Part shown: in pieces, positions 17,183-26,073 of the stretch
Layout: each line of letters begins with the position of its first letter
Numbering within the stretch: position 1 is the first letter of the stretch
Assembly: GCF_000590885.1 (NCBI RefSeq)
Contig: NZ_JFHN01000035.1
Span: 1-46,574, forward strand
Origin: Erwinia mallotivora
GTDB lineage: Bacteria; Pseudomonadota; Gammaproteobacteria; Enterobacterales; Enterobacteriaceae
Direction of reading: 5' to 3'
DNA length: 46,574 nucleotides
Notes under the pieces: generated by a model
Database searches by the model: none
What the model was told of the DNA's origin: nothing
Seen by the model: the letters and a program-made list of their open reading frames with translations, nothing else
Translations under genes and position numbers: made by a program

Positions 17183-18136
17183 GTTTTTTTATACCTGTCC
17201 TGTCAGGCTGCGCTACAGTCAACCCTCTTTCAGGCTAGCATAAATCTTATCACCGGTTTACCCGCTGGCTCTGGCAGGCAGATAAGGATGAGTATACAGG
17301 GGATGGTAATATACAATTTTTCTTAACTAAGAGGTGTGCGTTGTTTTCTTTTTAAATAAAAGAGAAATCATTAAAACGCTTTTTCTGTTTTCACCGTCAT
17401 TGTGAAAAATTGTTTCCGTTATGGCAGGCAGATGACAATCACACGCCAGAGTGAAGCAGTGAAACTGTAAATAAAAATTTTTATTCAGCGCTAAAACGGT
17501 AAAAAAAGGTAACCGGCAATAATAAAAATTAACTCCAGACAGTATCTGCTGCTGACAGCATTAAATCGAGTTTGTAACTCTGGTTATTTTAAATTGCAGA
17601 GCATCGACGGCTATTTTTATCCGCCGTCGCTTTTGAGCATTTAAAAAGCATCCTGATGACGGTGTTTGTTACCAGGTTAATTCTTAAACAGTGAATACGT
17701 TTAGCTCAGGTTTAACTTTTGTCGGCGGTTAAACTGAACGGCAGTGGTAGCAATAATTTAATTTTATCCTGCTGTTATTTAAAAGTTTACTTCTCTGCGA
17801 CCCTCATCAGGCTGCTTTCAGCGGCACCCGGTTTCTTGTCACCCTGATTTGCTGTCTGACAGCAACAGGCTGCGTAACTTATTACAAATGATCATTAAAA
17901 GGTTACACCTCGTTGAATTTTAAATCTGGCTTTTTAATTTAATCCGTGACAGGTGAAAAAGAAAAAACCGGGCGTCAAAGGCGGCTATTTTAATGACAAA
18001 GTGTTGCTAATGATTTCTGCTTTGTAACCTCATTCTGACCGGCGTTTTTTAAGATTATTGCCCAGGTGTAGTGCCAGTGACAATTTGTTAATCTGAAATA
18101 ACAGCTCCAGCTATTTTTTTAACAAAAGAAGAAATT
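17183..18136. other. 950-base A+T-rich non-coding region before the flippase gene
   Basis: No ORF of note on either strand; visibly A+T-rich with many TTTT/AAAA runs, unlike its surroundings. It probably carries the divergent promoters of the GGDEF-EAL gene and the flippase operon. A short GGCAGTGGTAGCAA near 17741 faintly resembles the ops/JUMPstart element of polysaccharide operons but matches too few bases to call. Such long A+T-rich leaders are typical H-NS targets (inference). Confidence 0.45.
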
Positions 18137-19666
18137 ATGTCGATTAAACGTAATGCGGTGGCGAATTATGTTGGTCAGCTCTATTCCACGTTGGCCGGAA
18201 TTCTGGTGGTGCCGCTCTATATTCACCAACTGGGAATGGAAATCTATGGCCTGATTGGCTTTTTCTCAATTCTGCTCACCTGGCTGCAATTGCTGGATGT
18301 GGGTATTTCCTCAACGTTGCTGCGTGAAGCGGCGCGCTATCGTGCCGATCGGCAACAAAATCCTTATTTCCCTGCGCTGTTCGCTACGCTGGGTAAATTT
18401 TTCCTGATTTCGTCAGCGGTGCTGGTGGTGCTGGGCTGGCTGGCTTCGCCGTGGATTGCATCACACTGGCTGCATGCCCGCACCATTCCTCACCAGGATC
18501 TGATCATTGCCGTGGCGGTGATGGTGCTGACCGCCGCCATCCGCTGGCGTACCGGGCCGTTTCGCAGTGTGATTGTCGGCTATGAACATCAGGTCTGGCT
18601 GAATGCGCTGAATGTCATTGTTATTACCCTGCGCACCTTTGCGGCGGTATTCGTCATCCGCTTTGCCAGCAACCCGGTGATATTTTTCTTCGGCTGGCAG
18701 CTGGTTATCTCCATCGCTGAGGCCGCCTGCTGTATCTGGAAGTCTTATCAACTGGTCCCCCGCAGCGCGCGCAGCGATAAGATGCCGGACCTGAACAGCG
18801 TGGTGAAGCCGTTCATCCGCTTTGCGCTCGGCGCGGCCTTCTCCAGCGCTATCTGGACCTTTATCTCGCAGATTGACCGCCTGGTCCTGTCGAAAACGCT
18901 GCCGTTATCAACCTATGGTGCCTTCACCGTGGTGGCGACCGCGGCAACCGGCATCGTGATGCTCAGCAGCCCGATTATTCAGGCGATTGTGCCGCGTATG
19001 ACCGGAATGAAAACCAGCAGCGAGAAGGGCGACAGGCCGATGCTTGACCTTTACCGCTGGACCACCCAGGCGGTGAGCATCTTTATGGCTCCGCTCAGCA
19101 TCACTATCGCCATGTATCCCACCCAGCTGATCTGGGCCTGGACGCAGAATGCCCAGATTGGCGAACAGATGTGGCTGGTCATGACCCTCTATGCGCTGGG
19201 GAGTGGTATTCAGGCTATCTGTGGCCTGCTTTACAACCTGCAATATGTCAGCGGCAATCTGTCCCTGCATATGAAAGGCTTCACTGTCTTTGCCATCGTA
19301 CTGATCCCGCTGAATATTCTGGCTGCTATCTGGTACGGCGCGCTGGGAACCGGCGTGGTCTGGCTGGGGCAGAACATCTTTTATTTGCTGGTCTGGGCGC
19401 TGATTGTCCACCGCAAATTTGCGCCCAGAATCCATATCCCGTGGCTGACCCGCGACGTGATGTTGATTTGGGGTGTTTCGGCCTGTGTGGCCTTTCTCAC
19501 GCTGTACATTCCCTTCGAATGGAATGTTAACCGCTGGATGAACCTGCTGTATCTGGGCGTCATTGGCTTTATCAATCTGGCCATTTGTTGCCTGTTTCAC
19601 AGCAAGGTTACCGGATACCTCAAAACCACAACCTTTGGTCGACTGAATTTTCGGGGGGAAAGATGA
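18137..19666 (+). CDS. Polysaccharide flippase-like membrane protein (MOP superfamily)
   Basis: A 509-residue protein with about 12-14 hydrophobic helices, starting MSIKRNAVANYVGQLYSTLAG, typical of Wzx-like oligosaccharide exporters (lipid-linked sugar flippases of the inner membrane). An AGAAGAA ribosome site precedes the ATG. Its stop overlaps the glycosyltransferase start (ATGA), so the two are co-translated. No polymerase, initiating transferase or other sugar genes are next to it, so the substrate must be built elsewhere or be simple. Family assignment is from topology and N-terminal motif; the specific substrate is unknown. Confidence 0.85.
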   Translation: MSIKRNAVANYVGQLYSTLAGILVVPLYIHQLGMEIYGLIGFFSILLTWLQLLDVGISSTLLREAARYRADRQQNPYFPALFATLGKFFLISSAVLVVLGWLASPWIASHWLHARTIPHQDLIIAVAVMVLTAAIRWRTGPFRSVIVGYEHQVWLNALNVIVITLRTFAAVFVIRFASNPVIFFFGWQLVISIAEAACCIWKSYQLVPRSARSDKMPDLNSVVKPFIRFALGAAFSSAIWTFISQIDRLVLSKTLPLSTYGAFTVVATAATGIVMLSSPIIQAIVPRMTGMKTSSEKGDRPMLDLYRWTTQAVSIFMAPLSITIAMYPTQLIWAWTQNAQIGEQMWLVMTLYALGSGIQAICGLLYNLQYVSGNLSLHMKGFTVFAIVLIPLNILAAIWYGALGTGVVWLGQNIFYLLVWALIVHRKFAPRIHIPWLTRDVMLIWGVSACVAFLTLYIPFEWNVNRWMNLLYLGVIGFINLAICCLFHSKVTGYLKTTTFGRLNFRGER

Positions 19667-20667
19667 ACACAGTTTATGGCCTGGTGCAGAAGCCGACCCT
19701 GTCGGTGATTATGCCTGTTTACAACGGGCGCAGGTATCTGGCAGAGGCGCTTGACTCGCTGCTGAAGCAGACTTCCGCACCGGAAGAGATAATCATTATT
19801 GATGATGGCTCGACCGATGGCACCGATCAACTGATTGAGGATTACTGTCAGCGCTATGGGCATATCAGGCTGTTACGCAATACCCATGCCGGGGTGAGTG
19901 CGGCCCGTAACAAAGGTCTGGAGGTGGCCAGCGGGGATTTTATCTACTTTATGGATGCCGATGATCTTGTCGCACCGACCCTGTTTGCCGATTTTATCCG
20001 CGAAAAACGGGTCTGCCCGCAGCTGGAACTGTATGGCTTCTCCGCCGAGATGTTCCCGGACGTTCCTGCCGAACAGCGCAAGTATACCCGCACGCACACC
20101 CGCGCCATGCAAGGGGAGTTCGCCGGGGGCAGCGAGATGCTGCGCAAACTGATTGCCAGTAACTCGGCGCACCGGGTGTTGTGGTCCAGCGTTATTTCCC
20201 GTGAATTAATCGACCGCACGCACAGTGCGTTTCTGCCGGTGCAGAACCACGAAGACGCTCCCTTTATGTTTACGCTCTACCTGCAGGCCAGCCGGGTGTT
20301 TTTCACCGCAACCGCCTACTATTTCAAGCGTTATACCCAGAGTTCACTGTCGGTGAGCACCCGGGATTTTTCGTGGGTGAAAAACTATTTTATCGTGCGG
20401 GAAGGGACGGAGAATGCGCTGCGGGCAGCGGGCCTGCCGCTGGACAGCAAGCTACTGGACAGCTACTACTTTCCGGTGATGAGCGGCTGTCTGATGATGG
20501 TGCGAAAACACCGTATGGTGGTGCCGAAGGAGTATCAGCTGCCGTTAAATACGCTGGCGCGGCAGATTACCCGCCACAGCCTGCGCATGAGCCTGGTCTG
20601 GTATTGTCACCCGTTGTACAGCGGCCTGACCTGGTTTCGTAAAAAGCTGTCGGGGTTCAGTGCCTGA
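19663..20667 (+). CDS. Family 2 glycosyltransferase
   Basis: 334 residues with a GT-A fold. The N-terminal strand LSVIMPVYNGRRYL, the nucleotide-sugar segment DDGSTDGT (47-54), GVSAARNKGL and the metal-binding DADD (98-101) are all hallmarks of inverting GT2 enzymes. The C-terminal third is less conserved and may define acceptor choice. The start ATG sits in the ATGA overlap with the flippase stop, preceded by GGGGGGAAAG. A two-gene unit with the flippase suggests transfer of one sugar to a lipid-linked or cell-surface glycan. Donor and acceptor are unknown. Confidence 0.88.
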   Translation: MNTVYGLVQKPTLSVIMPVYNGRRYLAEALDSLLKQTSAPEEIIIIDDGSTDGTDQLIEDYCQRYGHIRLLRNTHAGVSAARNKGLEVASGDFIYFMDADDLVAPTLFADFIREKRVCPQLELYGFSAEMFPDVPAEQRKYTRTHTRAMQGEFAGGSEMLRKLIASNSAHRVLWSSVISRELIDRTHSAFLPVQNHEDAPFMFTLYLQASRVFFTATAYYFKRYTQSSLSVSTRDFSWVKNYFIVREGTENALRAAGLPLDSKLLDSYYFPVMSGCLMMVRKHRMVVPKEYQLPLNTLARQITRHSLRMSLVWYCHPLYSGLTWFRKKLSGFSA

Positions 20668-20677
20668 TGACGGATCT

Positions 20678-20706
20678 GGCGGTATCCGCAGCGTGGTGAT
20701 ACCGCC
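20678..20706 (+). terminator. Hairpin after the glycosyltransferase gene
   Basis: GGCGGTATC (20678-20686) pairs with GATACCGCC (20698-20706). The 9-base-pair stem lacks a T-run, so it is a processing or weak termination site. Confidence 0.4.
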
Positions 20707-20792
20707 TGCCAGCTGATGGGCAAAAAGGGCGATAACTTCGCTCGCAGGCCTGCGCATTCTGTGCCGTCGTCGCAATTAGGGGCGGGGAAAGA

Positions 20793-20863
20793 TTGTCACC
20801 CGGCGTGCAGAGGTATAGTGTTAGCCCTCTCCTTTTTTTACTCCGGTGCTCAGCCGCCGGAGT
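20793..20863 (+). promoter_or_regulatory. Possible hemB promoter and leader hairpin
   Basis: TTGTCA (20793-20798) and TATAGT (20814-20819) are separated by 15 bases, shorter than ideal. They are followed by a leader hairpin ACTCCGG (20840-20846)/CCGGAGT (20857-20863). Assignment by eye only. Confidence 0.4.
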
Positions 20864-20886
20864 TATGTCGCTAAAACGAGGTTGTT

Positions 20887-21864
20887 TTGTCCAGTTATTC
20901 TCCAGGTTTACGCCCACGCCGTCTGCGTCAGACGCCTTCCCTGCGTTCGATGTTTCAGGAAACCACTCTCAGCCTGAATGACCTGGCTCTGCCGATTTTT
21001 GTTGAAGAGGAGCTCGATGATTACAAAGCGATTCAGGCCATGCCGGGCGTACTGCGTATTCCCGAAAAGCGTCTGGCATATGAAATCGAGCGTATTGCCA
21101 GAGCAGGTATCCGCGCGGTAATGACTTTTGGCATTTCACATCACACCGATGCCGATGGCAGTGACACCTGGCAGGAGAACGGTCTGGTTTCGCGCATGGC
21201 GCGTATCTGTAAACAGACGGTGCCGGAAATGATCGTCATGTCCGATACCTGCTTTTGCGAATATACCAGCCACGGCCACTGCGGCGTGCTGCATGACCAC
21301 GGGGTGGACAATGATGCCACGCTGGTCAATCTGGGCCGACAGGCGGTGGCCGCTGCCCATGCCGGTGCCGACTTTATCGCACCGTCGGCGGCGATGGACG
21401 GGCAGGTCGCGGCGATCCGCCATGCGCTGGATCAGGCTGGATTCACCGATACCGCCATCATGTCCTACTCCACCAAGTTCGCCTCTTCCTTTTATGGTCC
21501 TTTCCGTGAAGCGGCAGGAACATCGCTGAAAGGCGACCGCAAAACCTACCAGATGAATCCGATGAACCGCCGCGAGGCAATCCGCGAATCCTTAATCGAT
21601 CAGGCTGAAGGTGCCGATTCGCTGATGGTGAAGCCCGCCGGAGCCTACCTGGATATTATCCGTGAGCTGCGCGATCGCACCGAGCTGCCGCTGGCGGCTT
21701 ATCAGGTGAGCGGTGAGTATGCGATGATCAAATTCGCCGCGCAGGCGGGGGCGATCGACGAGCGGCAGGTGGTGCTGGAGAGCCTGGGCGCAATCAAACG
21801 CGCCGGTGCAGATTTGATTTTCAGCTACTTCGCGCTGGATCTGGCAGAGCAAAAACTGTTGTAA
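20887..21864 (+). CDS. hemB: HemB, delta-aminolevulinic acid dehydratase (porphobilinogen synthase)
   Basis: 325 residues (E. coli 324). It condenses two 5-aminolevulinates to porphobilinogen in heme synthesis. Zinc-site cysteines lie in [14 protein letters not shown] (Cys122, 124, 132); Schiff-base lysines are Lys197 (STKFASSF) and Lys249 (MVKPAGAY). The start is a TTG (20887) with GAGG upstream; no ATG is positioned to give the conserved N-terminus [16 protein letters not shown]. Like E. coli hemB it is monocistronic, followed by a hairpin. Heme from this pathway would also serve EfeB and the aldoxime dehydratase in this window. Confidence 0.96.
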   Translation: MSSYSPGLRPRRLRQTPSLRSMFQETTLSLNDLALPIFVEEELDDYKAIQAMPGVLRIPEKRLAYEIERIARAGIRAVMTFGISHHTDADGSDTWQENGLVSRMARICKQTVPEMIVMSDTCFCEYTSHGHCGVLHDHGVDNDATLVNLGRQAVAAAHAGADFIAPSAAMDGQVAAIRHALDQAGFTDTAIMSYSTKFASSFYGPFREAAGTSLKGDRKTYQMNPMNRREAIRESLIDQAEGADSLMVKPAGAYLDIIRELRDRTELPLAAYQVSGEYAMIKFAAQAGAIDERQVVLESLGAIKRAGADLIFSYFALDLAEQKLL

Positions 21865-21869
21865 CGCCT

Positions 21870-21909
21870 GCGGGCAGGGGCGGCATTCAACGCCGCCGCG
21901 TCTGCCCGC
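21870..21909 (+). terminator. Nested hairpin after hemB
   Basis: Outer stem GCGGGCAG (21870-21877)/CTGCCCGC (21902-21909) encloses an inner stem GGCGGC (21879-21884)/GCCGCC (21892-21897). Very stable; followed only by TTATT. It may terminate both hemB and the convergent EthD-like gene. Confidence 0.6.
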
Positions 21910-21925
21910 TTATTGCCGCAAACGG

Positions 21926-22234
21926 CTATTCCCTCACTTCTGCAATCCACTTTATCGAAGCGATATTGGTAAAGTTCGCCACGTCAGCGACGATTTCATC
22001 AACATGCCCGCTCATTCCCTGCTGCAACGCTTCCTCCGACTGGCACAGCAGATGACAGGCGGCCACAAAGGGCGCGGCAGAGCCATCCGGCATGGCGGTG
22101 ATCCTGTCAATCGTGTAAGAGAGCAGCTTGTCGCCCATTCGGGCTTTGATCAGCGGCAGATGAACGTCGCGATAATAGTCGTGGTCAAAGGTGCCGTTGG
22201 CGGTGTGGGGATAAAGTACGCTGTATCTGATCAA
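21926..22234 (-). CDS. EthD family protein
   Basis: A 102-residue dimeric alpha/beta-barrel (EthD) protein: RYSVLYPHTANGTFDHDYYRDVHLPLIKARMG has the HPxxGxFDxDYYxxxHxPL-type start of the family, here with Tyr-Pro-His. EthD proteins were first found with ether-degrading P450 systems but most are of unknown role. Translation apparently starts at TTG (22234-22232), with GAGGA about eight bases upstream. It stands alone between hemB and a small membrane protein gene. Confidence 0.8.
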   Translation of the reverse strand: MIRYSVLYPHTANGTFDHDYYRDVHLPLIKARMGDKLLSYTIDRITAMPDGSAAPFVAACHLLCQSEEALQQGMSGHVDEIVADVANFTNIASIKWIAEVRE

Positions 22235-22462
22235 AGTGGTTCCTCAGCTGTTGGTTGGCGTAAAGGCATCGCGCGCAAGGCGCTTTCCGCGACACAATTA
22301 TAGCCATCAGCCAGCACATTTCCTGCCGGGCGGGCTGCCTGCGCACGGTCTGTTAAGGACAGGGGACGGCTATTTATTGCATTGGCGGGTGCAATTTTTG
22401 CGACTGATTCTGCGCGGGCCGAATGCTATATCTGCTCTCTCTTTTCTGAACCTGTGGAATAA

Positions 22463-22753
22463 ATGATGATTTTACTGCCCTGGCTCAGCATCAGCGGAAT
22501 CGGTGTGTTGCTGTGTTGCATAGTCAGCGTTGGCTGGTGGTGTTGCCGCCAGAGAGGGATGCTGCATCAGTTACAAAATTACAACCAGCTGTTATCGGAA
22601 CAAAACCAGGCGATGACCCGGAAACTGAGCGAGCTGGCTGAACAGCTGTCGCTGCTCTCTGCGGCATTCCGGGAGCTTAACCGGCAACAAGCACAGCCGG
22701 AAAACAGGGGTTATTCCGGCGGCCAGTCAGAAAAGTACTCTGGCAAGAAATAA
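22463..22753 (+). CDS. Small membrane protein with coiled coil, unknown
   Basis: 96 residues: one N-terminal hydrophobic helix (about residues 3-28, with WWCC at its inner end), then a polar heptad-like helix (LHQLQNYNQLLSEQNQAM and onward to about 68) likely to be a coiled coil, then a Gly/Ser/Lys-rich tail. I do not recognise a family. Two adjacent ATGs (22463, 22466) follow a weak GTGGAATAA. The predicted membrane helix plus coiled coil argues for a real gene, but it could be chance. Confidence 0.5.
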   Translation: MMILLPWLSISGIGVLLCCIVSVGWWCCRQRGMLHQLQNYNQLLSEQNQAMTRKLSELAEQLSLLSAAFRELNRQQAQPENRGYSGGQSEKYSGKK

Positions 22754-22869
22754 GCGCCGGTCGTCGGATAAAATTTACAGCCGCAGCCTGCTGCCCGTTT
22801 TTTCACCGTGCTGATGCCGTCGGGCTGAAGATGAGAAAATTTTTGCCGGATGGCCCATTTTTACCCCGA

Positions 22870-23826
22870 TTATTCTGCCAGCGTCAGCTGGTGGCCCTGC
22901 CGGTAATCGGTGGGCGAACAGCCAAACCGGCTGCGAAATTCCCGGGAAAACCACGACATATCGCTGAAGCCGTTTCGCCAGGCAATTTCGCTGACCTGAG
23001 TGTGGCTGTTCAGCGGCGAACGTAGCGCCTGTGCGGATTTCTCCAGCCGCTGGCTGAGCAGATACCTGCCGAACGAGGTGCCCTCTTTCTGAAAAAGCCG
23101 GGCCAGATAGCGGGGAGAAATGTTAAAGTTCGCCGCCACCGTGCTGGCGGAGAGGCTCTGTTCCGCCAGATGGCTGTTGATCATGATTTTTATCTGAAAT
23201 AACAATCCATGCCAGCTACCGTTCTGGTTTCTGGTGGTTCTGTACTGGTCAGAAATGATACTGCTGACCAGCGACAGCAACTGGTCGTAGAGCATCGCCG
23301 CATACTGTTGTGGCAGGCTATCCGGCAGGGCCATCAGATTAGCCAGCAGCATTTGTAAATAGGGCACCAGCGGATGCTGGCTGCCAAAAACGCAGGCCAA
23401 CAGACGATCGGTTTTTCCCAGCCGCTGCCAGAGGTGTTCCACCGGAATCTGCACCACATGTTGACGCGATTCCCCTTCAAGGTGCAGCTGATAGGGCTGA
23501 CGGGTGTCATAAAGCCCGAATTCACCCGCCGTCAGAGAAACCTGCTGACCGGCCTGAGCCACCGAGGTGGTGCCCTGACTGACCACGCTGAGCAGGATCA
23601 GATTATCCGGATGATTATCTGCCCCCCGGCGGCGTCGCGACACATTCTGGGCGCTACAGGCAATTTCGGAGATACGCAGATCCTGCCAGACGCCGCTGGT
23701 GATGCGGCCCTGATGGTCACCGTCAGCAAATGCGCACTCCAGCGGGATAAAGGTTTGACTGATGGCATCGCGCCAGTAATCACTGCGGTCGGCCCAGGCC
23801 ACGGCCCCGGTATCAAAGGTCTGCAT
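22870..23826 (-). CDS. AraC/XylS-family regulator, likely of the nitrilase operon
   Basis: 318 residues. The N-terminal two thirds resemble the AraC-binding-like (FeaR/XylS-type) domain. The C-terminal 100 residues form the double helix-turn-helix of AraC (SASTVAANFNISPRYLARLF and VSEIAWRNGFSDMSWFSREF, ending FGCSPTDYRQ). The start at 23826 is chosen for a GGAGGAGC ribosome site; the frame is open 11 codons further. It is divergent from the nitrilase operon, exactly as the AraC/XylS activator NitR accompanies nitrilase genes in Rhodococcus. I infer an inducer-dependent activator sensing an aldoxime, nitrile or acid. Confidence 0.88.
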   Translation of the reverse strand: MQTFDTGAVAWADRSDYWRDAISQTFIPLECAFADGDHQGRITSGVWQDLRISEIACSAQNVSRRRRGADNHPDNLILLSVVSQGTTSVAQAGQQVSLTAGEFGLYDTRQPYQLHLEGESRQHVVQIPVEHLWQRLGKTDRLLACVFGSQHPLVPYLQMLLANLMALPDSLPQQYAAMLYDQLLSLVSSIISDQYRTTRNQNGSWHGLLFQIKIMINSHLAEQSLSASTVAANFNISPRYLARLFQKEGTSFGRYLLSQRLEKSAQALRSPLNSHTQVSEIAWRNGFSDMSWFSREFRSRFGCSPTDYRQGHQLTLAE

Positions 23827-24020
23827 CGCTTGCTCCTCCACTCGTACTGCAATGGTCAATGCAAACTTTGTTCCATAACCTTGCGAGATTCAGGACGCAG
23901 CGGTGGAACACCCGGTTGTTCCCTGACAGACAATGATTGGTTCCTTCCTGTCATATCGCCCCGGCCACGGCGGCGGCTATAACGTTCTCCTGCCCATTTC
24001 AGTTTCAGGAGTACAAAAAA
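23827..24020. promoter_or_regulatory. Divergent control region of the aldoxime/nitrile locus
   Basis: TTGTTCC occurs at 23868-23874 and 23916-23922 in direct orientation, 48 bases apart. The second is half of an inverted repeat GGAACA (23905-23910), 6-base spacer, TGTTCC (23917-23922). A possible nitrilase -10 TATAAC (23978-23983) has no good -35, as expected for an activator-dependent promoter. Functional assignment is inference. Confidence 0.45.
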
Positions 24021-25022
24021 ATGATGAACAAACCGATTACCGTGGCCTGTGTACAGGCGGCCCCTGTCTGGATGGATCTGCAAGGGACCGTAGATAAAAC
24101 CCTTGAGTTGATTAAACAGGCCGCGGCCAGTGGCGCTGAACTGATCGCGTTTCCGGAAACCTGGATCCCTGGTTATCCGTGGTTTCTGTGGCTGGACTCT
24201 CCGGCAGCAAATATGCCGATGGTGTATCAGTATCATCAGAATTCGCTGGTGCTGGACAGCGTGCAGGCCCGGCGTATTGCCAGCGCCGCGCGGGAACACA
24301 ATATCTGGGTAGTGCTGGGATTCAGTGAGCGCGACCACGGCAGCCTGTACATCTCGCAATGGATTATTGACAACAATGGCGAAACCGTCGGCACCCGCCG
24401 AAAACTGAAAGCCACCCATGTCGAACGCACACTTTTTGGCGAAAGCGACGGCTCGTCACTGACCACCTGGGATACCCCGTTAGGGGTGATGGGGGCGCTG
24501 TGCTGCTGGGAGCATCTGCAACCGCTGACCCGCTACGCCATGTATGCACAGCACCAGGAGATCCACATTGCCGCCTGGCCCAGCTTCAGCCTGTACAGCG
24601 GGGCGACCGCCGCCCTGGGACCGGAGGTGAACACCGCCGCCTCCCGCCTGTATGCCGCAGAAGGGCAGTGTTTTGTCATTGCCCCCTGCGCCATCGTGTC
24701 GCCAGAGATGGTGGCGCAGCTGTGCAGCGACGACAGCAAAAAGCAGCTGCTGAGCGCCGGTGGCGGCCATGCGCGGATTTACGGCCCGGACGGCGGTGAA
24801 CTGGCTACGCCGCTGGCAGAAAATGAAGAAGGTCTGCTGATTGCCACTCTGCAACCGGCAGCCATCACCTGTGCCAAATTTGCCGCCGATCCGGTCGGGC
24901 ACTACTCGCGGCCTGATGTGACCCGCCTGCTGTTTAATCCGGCGGCAAACCGGCCGCTGGTCACCGCTGATGAAACTGTCGCCCGGCAGTGGATTGAACT
25001 GCCGGAAGCCGGGGAGGAATAA
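24021..25022 (+). CDS. Nitrilase (aliphatic/arylacetonitrile type)
   Basis: A 333-residue branch-1 nitrilase hydrolysing R-CN to R-COOH plus ammonia. The catalytic triad is complete: Glu46 (AFPETWIPGYPWF), Lys128 (RRKLKATHVERTLFGE) and Cys162 (LCCWEHLQPL), with the Lys-Cys spacing of 34 seen in Rhodococcus NitA. The KATHVERTLFGE-x-DGS and CCWEHLQPL motifs distinguish it from amidases. The first of two ATGs (24021) is best placed behind CAGGAG. The aldoxime dehydratase starts one base after its stop. Arylacetonitriles, including indole-3-acetonitrile, are plausible substrates given the partner enzyme, but specificity is not visible. Confidence 0.94.
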   Translation: MMNKPITVACVQAAPVWMDLQGTVDKTLELIKQAAASGAELIAFPETWIPGYPWFLWLDSPAANMPMVYQYHQNSLVLDSVQARRIASAAREHNIWVVLGFSERDHGSLYISQWIIDNNGETVGTRRKLKATHVERTLFGESDGSSLTTWDTPLGVMGALCCWEHLQPLTRYAMYAQHQEIHIAAWPSFSLYSGATAALGPEVNTAASRLYAAEGQCFVIAPCAIVSPEMVAQLCSDDSKKQLLSAGGGHARIYGPDGGELATPLAENEEGLLIATLQPAAITCAKFAADPVGHYSRPDVTRLLFNPAANRPLVTADETVARQWIELPEAGEE

Positions 25023-25023
25023 A

Positions 25024-26073
25024 ATGGAATCAGCCATTCCGCAACATCTGCGCGTGGCGCGAGAACATCCCGCGACGCTGCCTGAGAATTACCAGCCGCC
25101 TTTTCCGGCGTGGACCGCCCGTTTTACCCCGCTGACCGGACAGGTGGTGATGGCGTATTTCGGCGTGCAGGCCAGAACGCCACTCTCACTGGCGGATCTG
25201 CATCCGGTAACCACGCGCTTTGCGCAGCCGGACGGGCCGTTGCACTGGGATACCGCCTGCTGTCAGGACGCGATGGGTTTTCATAATCTGGTTGCCATTG
25301 CTTACTGGGCTTCGCCGCAGCAGTTTGACCAGTGGCAACACAGCAGTGGTTTCCACAGCTGGTGGACCTCACCGCAGCGGGAGGAGGGATCCTGCGGCTA
25401 TTTTCTTGAGGTGGTGTGCCCGACAGCCGATCGCTTTGAAACCATCTTTTCCGACCGCGCATCAAAGGAGGGCGTGGCGCACCTTGCCAGCGGGATGAGT
25501 GATGAAATGCAGGAGCACGGTTACTGGGGCAGCGCCCGCGACCGGCTTCCTGTCGCACAGCGCGCAGAATTAGCGGGCAGCACGCTGCCTCAACGCCGCC
25601 AGTCACAGGGGCGGCGGGTGACGCTGGACGGGCGGGAGAATCTTTGCCTGATCCGCTCCGGCCAGGACTGGTCAGCCACCGGGCAGGAGGAGCGCCGCAA
25701 ATATCTTGCTGAAGTCGCACCGGTGCTGCGCGAAGGGATGGATTTTTTGCGCGACGAGGGGGCGACCATCGGCTGCCTGAGCTGTCGCTTTATGACGGCG
25801 CTGGACAGGGTCAGCGGCGCTGAAACAGAAAAAACCTTCGGGCTGGCGCATTTCAGCGATCTGGCGGCGCTGGAACTTTGGGCCCGCAGCCATCCCACCC
25901 ATGTCGCCATTTTTGGTGGATTCATGCGCTACGTGAAGGAGCTGAACTTCAATATCACCCTGCGCTTGTGGCATGAAATTGTGGTGGTGCCAGCCAGTGC
26001 ACAACATTTCAGCTACATCAATTGCCATCCACACAGCGGTCTGATGGCGCACAGCCTGGGGGAAAAACAATGA
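25024..26073 (+). CDS. oxd: Phenylacetaldoxime dehydratase family heme lyase (aldoxime dehydratase)
   Basis: 349 residues, close to Bacillus OxdB (351) and Rhodococcus OxdRE (about 353). Heme enzymes of this family dehydrate aldoximes (R-CH=NOH) to nitriles. The proximal heme His is His293 in HPTHVAIFGGFM. The distal catalytic His is His317 in LRLWHEIVVV; Ser212 in LIRSGQDWS and an Arg near 172-174 match the other OxdRE active-site positions. Translation starts one base after the nitrilase stop behind a perfect GGAGG. The product nitrile is the substrate class of the upstream nitrilase, completing aldoxime to acid. The stop overlaps the next start (ATGA). Confidence 0.93.
   Translation: MESAIPQHLRVAREHPATLPENYQPPFPAWTARFTPLTGQVVMAYFGVQARTPLSLADLHPVTTRFAQPDGPLHWDTACCQDAMGFHNLVAIAYWASPQQFDQWQHSSGFHSWWTSPQREEGSCGYFLEVVCPTADRFETIFSDRASKEGVAHLASGMSDEMQEHGYWGSARDRLPVAQRAELAGSTLPQRRQSQGRRVTLDGRENLCLIRSGQDWSATGQEERRKYLAEVAPVLREGMDFLRDEGATIGCLSCRFMTALDRVSGAETEKTFGLAHFSDLAALELWARSHPTHVAIFGGFMRYVKELNFNITLRLWHEIVVVPASAQHFSYINCHPHSGLMAHSLGEKQ

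Noticed and set aside
17741..17754. GGCAGTGGTAGCAA resembling an ops/JUMPstart element before the flippase gene
   Set aside because: Too few bases match the GGCGGTAGC core and the rest of the 39-base JUMPstart is absent.
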